From Duganella sp. Root336D2 (GTDB lineage Bacteria; Pseudomonadota; Gammaproteobacteria; Burkholderiales; Burkholderiaceae_D): 64,000 nucleotides of DNA. This document shows positions 21,877 to 29,197 of this stretch, piece after piece (the stretch's first letter is position 1; the number at the start of each line of letters is the position of its first letter). Under the pieces are notes generated by a model. That model saw nothing but the letters and a program-made list of their open reading frames with translations, was not told where the DNA came from and searched no databases. The stretch lies in NCBI RefSeq assembly GCF_001425005.1, contig NZ_LMDB01000039.1:1-64000 (forward strand). Reading direction: 5' to 3'. The position numbers and the translations under genes were made by a program.

Positions 21877-23886
21877 ATGACGAAGCTCATTCGGTTCGCG
21901 CGCCTGGTTTCTCTGTTGGGCGCAAGCGTGGTTTGTAGTGCGGCATATGCAGATCCTTTCCTCGTCGGGCGCGGCATGTCCGACATCACAGGCGAGGCGG
22001 CGGAAGTAGGCATGATGGGATACTGCTCGACCTCGCAGGTGTCGGCGGGCATCCACATGCGGCAGCGGGCGCGGGCTTTCATTGTGGTGGACCAGGCCAG
22101 CGGCAAGCGCGTGGTCTTCGTCAACAATGACTTGGGCATGGTGTTCCAGGGTGTGCAGCAAGCGGTGCTGCGGCAGTTGCAGGCGCGCTACGGCAACCTG
22201 TACTCGGCGGAGAATGTGATCCTCTCTGCGACCCATACGCATGGCGGGCCGGGTGGCTTTTCCCACTACGCGCTGTACAACTTCACTACCTACGGCTTCA
22301 ACTCGCGCACCTTCGATGCGATTGTCAGCGGCATTGTAGCGGCGATAGACAAGGCGCATCGCGACCTGAAGCCGGGCAGCATCGCTATCGGCAAGGGCGA
22401 GCTGACGGATGCCAGCAATAACCGTTCGAATCCTGCCTACCTGCGTAATCCGCAGGCGGAACGCGATCGCTGGGGGCGCAATATCGATCCGGAGATGACG
22501 GTGCTGCGCTTCCGCCAAGGCAGCAATGATGTGGGCGTGATCAGCTGGTTCTCAACGCATGGCGTGTCGATGACGCCGCTGAACCGGCTGATCACACCGG
22601 ATAACAAGGGCTATGCGGAGTGGCGCTGGGAGCACGACTTGAAGGGCGTGCGCTACAACTCGGATGGCGATTTCGTGGCGGCCTTTGCTCAGTCGAACGC
22701 GGGCGACATGACGCCGAACCTGAACCTGGATGGCACCGGGCCCACCGCCAATGAACTGGATAACACGCGCATCATCGGCGAGCGGCAGTTGCAGAAGGCG
22801 CTTTCCATCTACAACGGCGCGCTGGAGCCGCTGGCAGGGCCGGTGGATTACCGGCAGCGCTACGTCGATTTTTCGCGCGTGACGGTGGCGGCGCCTTTTG
22901 CGGACGGTGTGGCGCGCAGCACTTGCCCGGCCGCCATCGGCAGTGCGTTCGCGGCGGGAACGGAAGATGGGCGCGGGCTCGATGGCTTCAATGAGGGCGA
23001 CCTGACTGGCAATCCATTCTTCCAGGCGCTGGGCGGCATTATCGCGCCGGCGCCGCAGTGGGTGCGCGACTGCCAGGGCGTCAAGCCGGTGTTGCTGTCG
23101 ACGGGTACGCAGACGCCCTTCCCCTGGTCGCCGGAGGTGCTGCCGGTTTCCATCGTGCGCATCGGGCAGCTGGCGATCATTGCGGCGCCGGCGGAATTCA
23201 CCATCATGTCGGGGCGCCGCGTGCGGGACACCGTCCGGGCGGCGTTGGGGAGCGATGTGCGGCACCTGGTGTTTGCCGGATATTCGAATGCCTACTCGGG
23301 CTATGTCACCACGCCGGAGGAATACGATGCGCAGCATTACGAAGGCGCTTCCACACACTTCGGCAAGTGGACGCTGGGGGCGTACCAGCAAAGCTTCCAT
23401 GAGCTGGCGACTGCGCTCAGGCAGGGAACGGCGGTTGGCGGCAGCGCGCCGGTGCGGGATTTGAGCGGCAACCAGATGTCGTTCCAGACCGGTGTGGTGC
23501 TGGATAACACGCCGATCTTCAAGAGCTTCGGCGATGTGGTGCAGCAGGCGAATGCAAGCTATTCACGGGGCCAGCGTGTTGAGGTTTCGTTCTGGACCGG
23601 GCATCCCAAGAATAACCTGCGGCTTAACGGCACCTTCCTGGAAGTGCAGCGCTGGGATGGTGCGGCATGGCGCGCAGTGGCCGTGGATGGGGACTGGAAT
23701 ACGACTTATCGCTGGGTGCGGATCGATCCGGTGTGGGGTACTTCGCAGGCGGTTATTGGATGGAGCATTCCTGCCGATGCGGCGACCGGACAGTATCGCA
23801 TTCGGCATTACGGCGATTACAAGAACGGCTGGAATGGCGCCATCTATGGTTTGTCGGGGACCAGCAGGACTTTCACTGTAAACTGA
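21877..23886 (+). CDS. Secreted neutral/alkaline ceramidase
   Basis: 669 residues. A Sec signal peptide (cleavage near SAAYA) is followed by the neutral ceramidase N-terminal domain: GRGMSDITGEAAEVGMMGY, FVNNDLGMV and the zinc-site motif ILSATHTHGGPGG near residue 115. NAGDMTPNLN near residue 275 and the immunoglobulin-like C-terminal domain from about residue 500 complete it. The enzyme hydrolyses ceramide to sphingosine and fatty acid outside the cytoplasm and in bacteria often acts on host or environmental lipids. It has a good AGGAGAC ribosome binding site. The length is normal for the family. The upstream region holds HipB-type operator O2 and the 11-mer AGTTCGTCGTT also found at 286-296. 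Confidence 0.93.
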   Translation: MTKLIRFARLVSLLGASVVCSAAYADPFLVGRGMSDITGEAAEVGMMGYCSTSQVSAGIHMRQRARAFIVVDQASGKRVVFVNNDLGMVFQGVQQAVLRQLQARYGNLYSAENVILSATHTHGGPGGFSHYALYNFTTYGFNSRTFDAIVSGIVAAIDKAHRDLKPGSIAIGKGELTDASNNRSNPAYLRNPQAERDRWGRNIDPEMTVLRFRQGSNDVGVISWFSTHGVSMTPLNRLITPDNKGYAEWRWEHDLKGVRYNSDGDFVAAFAQSNAGDMTPNLNLDGTGPTANELDNTRIIGERQLQKALSIYNGALEPLAGPVDYRQRYVDFSRVTVAAPFADGVARSTCPAAIGSAFAAGTEDGRGLDGFNEGDLTGNPFFQALGGIIAPAPQWVRDCQGVKPVLLSTGTQTPFPWSPEVLPVSIVRIGQLAIIAAPAEFTIMSGRRVRDTVRAALGSDVRHLVFAGYSNAYSGYVTTPEEYDAQHYEGASTHFGKWTLGAYQQSFHELATALRQGTAVGGSAPVRDLSGNQMSFQTGVVLDNTPIFKSFGDVVQQANASYSRGQRVEVSFWTGHPKNNLRLNGTFLEVQRWDGAAWRAVAVDGDWNTTYRWVRIDPVWGTSQAVIGWSIPADAATGQYRIRHYGDYKNGWNGAIYGLSGTSRTFTVN

Positions 23887-24229
23887 GTTTGCGTTGGCGT
23901 AGCCGCATGGCCGGTGGCAGCAGGGCTGCCAGCACGAAGAATGGCAGCGACGTCCAGGTGATGAGGAAGAAGTTGAGGACCAAGTAGTAGTAAGCCCGGT
24001 CGGATTGCGAAGCTATCAGGAGCCATGCCAGCAGCACGGCTGCAAACTGCAGGAGTATTGCGTGGTTCAGCATCACCAGCCACCGCTTGGGTGGCTGACG
24101 CTGAACCAGCTGCTTCTGCAGCATCACAGCGAAGATGCCCGCTGCCATCACGGTTAGCGGTGCTCTTACGATCTCCAGGATCTGGAGGTATGCCCAGGTG
24201 AATTCGGTCACTGAAAGTAAAGTTGTCAA
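23873..24229 (-). CDS. Small hypothetical membrane protein
   Basis: 118 residues with three predicted membrane segments (about residues 20-40, 52-72, 82-105) and basic ends (RLRQRKLSLQ). The start is uncertain. The longest frame begins with TTG at 24229, and a GTG six codons later is equally possible; neither has a convincing ribosome binding site. It converges on the ceramidase gene and overlaps its end by 14 bases. No family is recognised. Composition and hydrophobic pattern support a real gene more than homology does. Confidence 0.45.
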   Translation of the reverse strand: MTTLLSVTEFTWAYLQILEIVRAPLTVMAAGIFAVMLQKQLVQRQPPKRWLVMLNHAILLQFAAVLLAWLLIASQSDRAYYYLVLNFFLITWTSLPFFVLAALLPPAMRLRQRKLSLQ

Positions 24230-24344
24230 AACCGCAAACGGTAGCAGGGCTTGTGCTTTCCTGCCACACCGTTGATCGTTCTCAAAGCCTGCGACTGCGG
24301 CCGCTGCCTACAATCGGGTTCACATCCGATCAGGGGAGCCAGCC

Positions 24345-25343
24345 ATGGAATTCAAGGTATTTGCAGACAAGTCCGGGGCGTTTGTCTTTACCGCGCCAGG
24401 CTCGCAAGAAACATCCGATGAATTCGACCGGCTGGTAGAGGCCTTCGAAGATGGGCGGATCCAGCAGAAACGCATGGCCGCCCTCTGCGAATCCATGATC
24501 CGCGACTTTCGTCCGCTGCTGCGGCCCTACCATATCCTCGCCACGATCCATTTTTCAAAAGGCAAGCACGCAAAGGCTCTTGATACTGCGGTGCGAGGGA
24601 TGGCGGCCGTGCACGGCATGATTCCGGACGACTTCGCGGGGCCGTTCCCGTGGCATCACGATGGGAACCGGCCTTACCTGGCATTGTTGAAGACTGTCCT
24701 GCTTTGCTACGTTGCCGACAAAAAGTATGACAAGGCTACGGACTGGTGCAAGTTGGTTCAGCGCGCGGATCCCGACGATAGTTGCGGCGTGCGTTTCGTG
24801 ATCGGGCATGCTTTGCTGCGGGCCGGCGAGCATGATAAGGCGCATGCCTGCTTTAACGAGCATGGAGAAGAATACGCGCCCTACTTCTACGAGCTTGGGA
24901 TAAGCCTGTTTCAGCAGGAAAGGCTGGTTGAGGCGGCGACTGCTTTCCGGCGCGGCATTGCGATCAATCCGTATATCGCAGAGATGATCTTCTACGGGTA
25001 TCAGCCGAATCCTTATCCGGTCACACATTTCTGGCCAAATGAAAAGCCTCCGCTGGCCAAGCTGTACCTCGGTTCTTATGGCGCGATCTGGGAGGACGGT
25101 GTGGAGGCGCAGCGCTTCCTTTACTGGCTCTTTAACCAGTCAGCTGTCCTGGCGGAGCGGGCAAAGATGATGGCGTGCAGGGAGCAGCGCTCCATTGATC
25201 TCCGCGTGCCGCAGCCGGATTGGCAGGTTGCGCAGTATCGGGAACTGCTTACAGCCATTGATGACAAGCTATCGAGCGAGATTATGCGGCGCAGGGCCAA
25301 TGGAGACGGCGGCATGGAGTGGCCGTGGCAGGTCTATAGCTGA
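24345..25343 (+). CDS. Tetratricopeptide-repeat protein
   Basis: 332 residues with no signal peptide. TPR-like helical pairs are visible at about residues 60-90 (LATIHFSKGKHAKALDTAVR), 105-140 (ALLKTVLLCYVADKKYDKAT), 150-175 (IGHALLRAGEHDKAHACF) and 180-210 (ELGISLFQQERLVEAATAFR). They are followed by the tail YGYQPNPYPVTHFWPNE, which recalls proteins grouped with ST7-like TPR families. The ATG has an AGGGGAGCC leader. It converges on tssF with one base between the stops. The function is probably protein-protein interaction in the cytoplasm; no partner can be named. Confidence 0.75.
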   Translation: MEFKVFADKSGAFVFTAPGSQETSDEFDRLVEAFEDGRIQQKRMAALCESMIRDFRPLLRPYHILATIHFSKGKHAKALDTAVRGMAAVHGMIPDDFAGPFPWHHDGNRPYLALLKTVLLCYVADKKYDKATDWCKLVQRADPDDSCGVRFVIGHALLRAGEHDKAHACFNEHGEEYAPYFYELGISLFQQERLVEAATAFRRGIAINPYIAEMIFYGYQPNPYPVTHFWPNEKPPLAKLYLGSYGAIWEDGVEAQRFLYWLFNQSAVLAERAKMMACREQRSIDLRVPQPDWQVAQYRELLTAIDDKLSSEIMRRRANGDGGMEWPWQVYS

Positions 25344-25344
25344 T

Positions 25345-27021
25345 TCATGCGAGCGGGCGCGTTCCCGCTTGCGGGCCTGCCTGGCAAAGCACGTGGCCAG
25401 TCTCGGTGGCGATACGGAGCTTGGCGAAGCGGTTTTCGCGCAGCTTGTCCGCCAGTGTGGCAAGCAGTATTTCGGCGAACATGCGGATGCTATGCCCGCT
25501 CAAGGCGCCTTGGTCGACCAGCAAAGTGAATTCTGTGCCGTGCATATGGATCCGTCCCATGGGGTGATTCAGCCAGGCGGTGGTGGGTTTGGTGGCCAGG
25601 GCTTTCATGCTTTCGGCATATGGGCAACCGTGGAGCTGCAAAAGCTCGCGCAAAGCTGGCAGTGTAGTACCGTCCGCGTAGAGACTTTCGCATTGGGCGC
25701 GCGGGTTGGAGAGACTGCGTCCAGCGGCTGGGCCGTGCATGAAGCGGATGGGGAAGCCGCCGGTAATTGCTTCTGTCGTCAGCCTGGAGCCGGCTTGCGG
25801 CGGTTCCGCATTTGTACAAGTGAGCTGCACGGAGATCGTTCCTGTTTCGAGCCTGGCGGGTCGCTGCTCACGGTCTACGAAGTTCAGGGCGAATCCCTCG
25901 CTTTCGTCCAGTTGCCAGTAGGGGCCGAAGCCCGTGTGTTCTGTGCCGTGAAACGGGGGCAGAAGGCGGTCACCACTGCGGTTCATGAGCGAGACCTTGT
26001 CTATGCGGTGGATGACCAGGCCGGGCTGGCTTGGCGTGACCGGGTAGGCTTCGCTTCGGCCATCCATACGGATTGGTGCGGCGGCTTGCGGGAAAAGGTT
26101 GATGACCGGTGCGCAGGACAGCCGGAAGTTTGTCGCGTCGGCGTGGCGAAGCCGCTGATCGAAGGCCGGCAGGATGATGTGCAGCGTGATGCGTTTGCAC
26201 CCGGGCGGGCAGTGTGCGGATAGCGCTTGCAGGTCGAGGTGGAGGAAGTCGAATTTTTGCGGCATGTGGAAAAATTCCGTCAGCAGCCGCGGGCTTTGCT
26301 GGCCGGCGTGGTACGGCAGAAGCCAATCTTCGATGCTGGCCCCCGCTGGGGTGAAGGGCGAATTCTCCAATACGTTCCAGCTGGCACCCGCTTCGATGCA
26401 AACGCATTGGCTTTGCAGCAGGATGGCGTCGAGCAGTGCTGCGCGCAGCCCAGATTCGCCATCCACCCATATTCTGAACCTTGATGTGGGGGGCTTGTCG
26501 AACGAGGTGTTGCTGGCGGTCGACTCAAGGCTGATGCAAAGCGACGAAGTGGATTCGCGTGGAAGGCGCAATGTCGCTGGCACGTCGAGTGTTGGCTGGA
26601 ATTTAGCTTCGGAAATGACGAGTGGAGCGATGCAGATATCTCCGGTGGTGACGAACCTGCTTGAGCCCGAGCGCAGGATCGTGCCGCGCGGCAGGCTGCT
26701 TACCGCGCTGATTTCATTGGGACGCGCGGCCGATGTGTCGACCTGGACGATGCCGCATGCGGGCATCTTGCGCAGGCAGTGCGGCTGGAGAGTTTGCAGC
26801 AGCGCTTTGTGGAAGTCGCTGCGTCCGTCTTCGATCAGTTGCTGGGTGGCTGCGTTGAGCAGCGCTACTGATTGCAGCAGGCGCTCGACTTCCGGATCAG
26901 TGCTGGCGTCCGGCCCAAGCTCCAGCGCAGCGGCGGTGCTGGCGTGGGCTTCAGCGTACTTTCGCGTTGCCTGGCGCAGGCGGCCCAGCTCTTGTTCGTA
27001 GAAATGCAGGAGCTTGTCCAT
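25345..27021 (-). CDS. tssF: Orphan, divergent TssF T6SS baseplate protein
   Basis: 558 residues. The N-terminus is typical TssF/VasA: FYEQELGRLRQATRKYAEAH, PEVERLLQSVALLNA, LLQTLQPHCLRKMPACGIVQ, LPRGTILRS. A weakly conserved middle is followed by the TssF C-terminal part (FTLLVDQGALSGHSIRMFAE). TssF with TssG and TssK forms the T6SS baseplate wedge. The protein is somewhat shorter than usual and there is no tssG, tssE or other core gene beside it. It is either a relic of a lost cluster or a spare baseplate subunit. The upstream membrane-protein gene ends two bases before its ATG, so the two are co-transcribed. Confidence 0.8.
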   Translation of the reverse strand: MDKLLHFYEQELGRLRQATRKYAEAHASTAAALELGPDASTDPEVERLLQSVALLNAATQQLIEDGRSDFHKALLQTLQPHCLRKMPACGIVQVDTSAARPNEISAVSSLPRGTILRSGSSRFVTTGDICIAPLVISEAKFQPTLDVPATLRLPRESTSSLCISLESTASNTSFDKPPTSRFRIWVDGESGLRAALLDAILLQSQCVCIEAGASWNVLENSPFTPAGASIEDWLLPYHAGQQSPRLLTEFFHMPQKFDFLHLDLQALSAHCPPGCKRITLHIILPAFDQRLRHADATNFRLSCAPVINLFPQAAAPIRMDGRSEAYPVTPSQPGLVIHRIDKVSLMNRSGDRLLPPFHGTEHTGFGPYWQLDESEGFALNFVDREQRPARLETGTISVQLTCTNAEPPQAGSRLTTEAITGGFPIRFMHGPAAGRSLSNPRAQCESLYADGTTLPALRELLQLHGCPYAESMKALATKPTTAWLNHPMGRIHMHGTEFTLLVDQGALSGHSIRMFAEILLATLADKLRENRFAKLRIATETGHVLCQAGPQAGTRPLA

Positions 27022-27023
27022 GG

Positions 27024-27779
27024 CTATTTTTCATTGCGCAGGTTGACGACAATCTTGAGGCCTGTTTCACGCTCGAACCGGTGCAGGCGGAATATCCACA
27101 AATAGGCGCGCACCACCAGTCGGGAGAAAGCATGCATGGCCAATGGTGTGGCGGCCAACGCACAAATGGCAAGGCTGCCGCTGCAGCTATCGTAGGCGAT
27201 ATCGGCGGTGAGGATCGGCAGGCCGGTCGCTATGGCGGCGACCATTGACCATCCATCGATGCGGCTTGGCTCCGTGGTGTGGCGCCCCACATGGCTTAAC
27301 AACACACTGATTGAATTGGTCCTGATCGTGTCGCCCTTCAGTTCCTCTGCCAGCCATATTTCGAAGCGGTGGCCGGTGTGCTTGTCGGTTGCAGTGGTCC
27401 AGAGACGCACGATGGTGAGGATGGCTGAACAAAGCATCATCATGGCGACGACGGGTACCCAGTTATTCTCCGGCATGGCGTATGCCGCTAACACGATCAC
27501 GGGCGCGATGAACATGCACAATGGTACGAAGTAGATAAACACCAGCGTGATGATGGCGATGTCGATCAGGCGTTCGGGGTTGCCACGCTTTGCGGCAAGC
27601 CGCCACAGGTAGAACACGCCGCCGATATGGGCAGCTGTCAGGCAGAGTTGCAGGCGTATGCCCAGCGGGTTAAGGCTGATCGGCATCGCGAACAGCGATA
27701 TAAGCAAGAGGGAGGTGCCCCAGACCAGGGCTGACATGTGCCAGAGGTTCGGGCTTTGCGACGCAGCGGATTGTGGCAT
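27024..27779 (-). CDS. Polytopic membrane protein of unknown function, paired with tssF
   Basis: 251 residues with about six hydrophobic segments: about 15-35, 43-60, 72-97, 105-125, 185-203 and 205-225. A soluble loop between segments 4 and 5 contains RFEIWLAEELKGDTIRTNSI. I recognise no family. The ATG at 27779 follows gene-free sequence with a palindromic repeat, so this gene probably starts the two-gene unit with tssF. A link to type VI secretion is suggested only by the adjacency. It could be an inner-membrane anchor or an unrelated transporter-like protein. Confidence 0.6.
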   Translation of the reverse strand: MPQSAASQSPNLWHMSALVWGTSLLLISLFAMPISLNPLGIRLQLCLTAAHIGGVFYLWRLAAKRGNPERLIDIAIITLVFIYFVPLCMFIAPVIVLAAYAMPENNWVPVVAMMMLCSAILTIVRLWTTATDKHTGHRFEIWLAEELKGDTIRTNSISVLLSHVGRHTTEPSRIDGWSMVAAIATGLPILTADIAYDSCSGSLAICALAATPLAMHAFSRLVVRAYLWIFRLHRFERETGLKIVVNLRNEK

Positions 27780-27876
27780 GGGGTCACCATTAGGCAGGGA
27801 TAAGCCTGCTCATGGTGGCACTCAAGAGTTCGGCACTCTTTGAGATGAGACAAAGGTCCAGCGAGCTGCGTTGCGG

Positions 27877-27917
27877 AAAATGTCCACTTCGGTTCTTGAC
27901 CCCGAGGTGGACATTTT
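27877..27917. repeat. Palindromic repeat, family B (single hairpin)
   Basis: AAAATGTCCACTTCGG and CCGAGGTGGACATTTT form 16-base arms (one G-T type mismatch) around a nine-base loop, with T-runs on both sides. It lies one base beyond the stop of the flavoprotein gene, so it can act as a terminator for the long minus-strand operon. The same arm sequence occurs in the larger element at 38379-38465. Confidence 0.8.
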
Positions 27918-27918
27918 T

Positions 27919-29184
27919 TCAGGAAAGGATGTCGTTCCAGATGTTTTGGGCCCAGCTGTTGGCGTAGTGGCCTTCGAGCTCGGTGGGGCCGGGACTGACG
28001 CCGCCGCTGCCCGGGACGACGAGCAGCGTTTTCTTTTCGGCGTTGTAGGCGTGCACGCTGGCGACGTGGATGACGTCTTTGTCGCTTACGTAGCTGTAGC
28101 AGGTGTTGGTGAGCAGCGGTGATTGTTCGGGCGCGCGGCCGCTTAGCAGGTCGACTACGGCGGCGGCGCAGACCTTGGCGTGTTGGTTGGCCATGTGGCC
28201 GGACTTGGGCATCAGGGGGGAGCCCTGGATGGCGTCGCCGATCACGTGGATGTTTTTCGCTTGCGTGGATTCGAAGGTGATGAAGTCGACTTCGCACCAG
28301 CGTTTGTTCATGTTGGCCAGGCCGGTCTGTGCGGCGATGGCGCCGGCGCGCTGGGGTGGTACTACGTTCAGCACGTCGGCTTTTACTTTGTCGCCCAGTT
28401 CGGAGACGGCGGTGCGGGCGGCTACGTCTACGTCGACAGTCTTGAAGCTGGGACGGTATTCGATGATGCTGGCGTAGCGCTCTTTCCAGACTTTCTTGAA
28501 CAGCGGGCCTTTGCTGACCACGTCTTCGTTGGCGTCGAGCAGGAGGACTTTGGATTTCGGCTTGTGCTGGCTGAAGTAGTGGGCTACCTGGCATACGCGT
28601 TCGTACGGGCCCGGTGGGCAGCGGTATGGCGCGGGCGGTACAGTCATGGCGAATACGCCGCCGTCGTGCATGGCTTCGAGCTGGGCGCGCAGGGCTGTGG
28701 TCTGCGGGCCGGCTTTCCAGGCGTGCAGGATCTTGTCTTGTGCACCTTCTACGCTCATGCCGGGCAGTTCGCTCCACAGGAATTCAATGCCGGGACTGAG
28801 GATCAGGCGGTCGTAGCTGAGTACTTCGCCGCTTAACAGCTTGATCGTGCGCTTTTCGGGGTCGATGCTGGAGGCGCTGTCGTGCAGGATCTTTACGCCG
28901 TGCTTGCGTTGCAGGTCGTCATAGCTGCGGGTCAGGTCTTGCAGCTGGCGTGAGCCGCCCAGCACGAGGTTGGAGAGCGGGCAGCTGACGAAGTTGGCAC
29001 TCGGTTCGATCAGGGTGACGTCGATGCTGCCCTGGCTCCACAGGCGTACGTACTTGGCGGCGGTGGCGCCGCCGTAGCCGCCGCCGACCACGACCACATG
29101 GGCCTGGGCGCGGCCGCCGATGCTGGCGCAGCCGGTGGTAGCTGCGAGGATTGCGGCTGCTTGCACGAATGTTCGACGCTCCAT
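27919..29184 (-). CDS. Flavocytochrome c sulfide dehydrogenase flavoprotein (FccB/SoxF type)
   Basis: 421 residues from the ATG at 29184 (GGAGGCACC ribosome binding site). An export signal (ERRTFVQAAAILAATTGCAS) is followed by a dinucleotide-binding domain (VVVVGGGYGGATAAKYVR). VSCPLSN carries the cysteine that binds FAD covalently in FccB. YRCPPGPYERVC and NTCYSYVSDK supply the cysteines equivalent to the redox-active disulfide. FccB oxidises sulfide to sulfur and passes electrons to a cytochrome c subunit. A small cytochrome c is encoded three genes' width upstream, separated by a diguanylate cyclase gene rather than adjacent. It is the last gene of the operon. Confidence 0.85.
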   Translation of the reverse strand: MERRTFVQAAAILAATTGCASIGGRAQAHVVVVGGGYGGATAAKYVRLWSQGSIDVTLIEPSANFVSCPLSNLVLGGSRQLQDLTRSYDDLQRKHGVKILHDSASSIDPEKRTIKLLSGEVLSYDRLILSPGIEFLWSELPGMSVEGAQDKILHAWKAGPQTTALRAQLEAMHDGGVFAMTVPPAPYRCPPGPYERVCQVAHYFSQHKPKSKVLLLDANEDVVSKGPLFKKVWKERYASIIEYRPSFKTVDVDVAARTAVSELGDKVKADVLNVVPPQRAGAIAAQTGLANMNKRWCEVDFITFESTQAKNIHVIGDAIQGSPLMPKSGHMANQHAKVCAAAVVDLLSGRAPEQSPLLTNTCYSYVSDKDVIHVASVHAYNAEKKTLLVVPGSGGVSPGPTELEGHYANSWAQNIWNDILS

Positions 29185-29197
29185 GGTGCCTCCTTGG

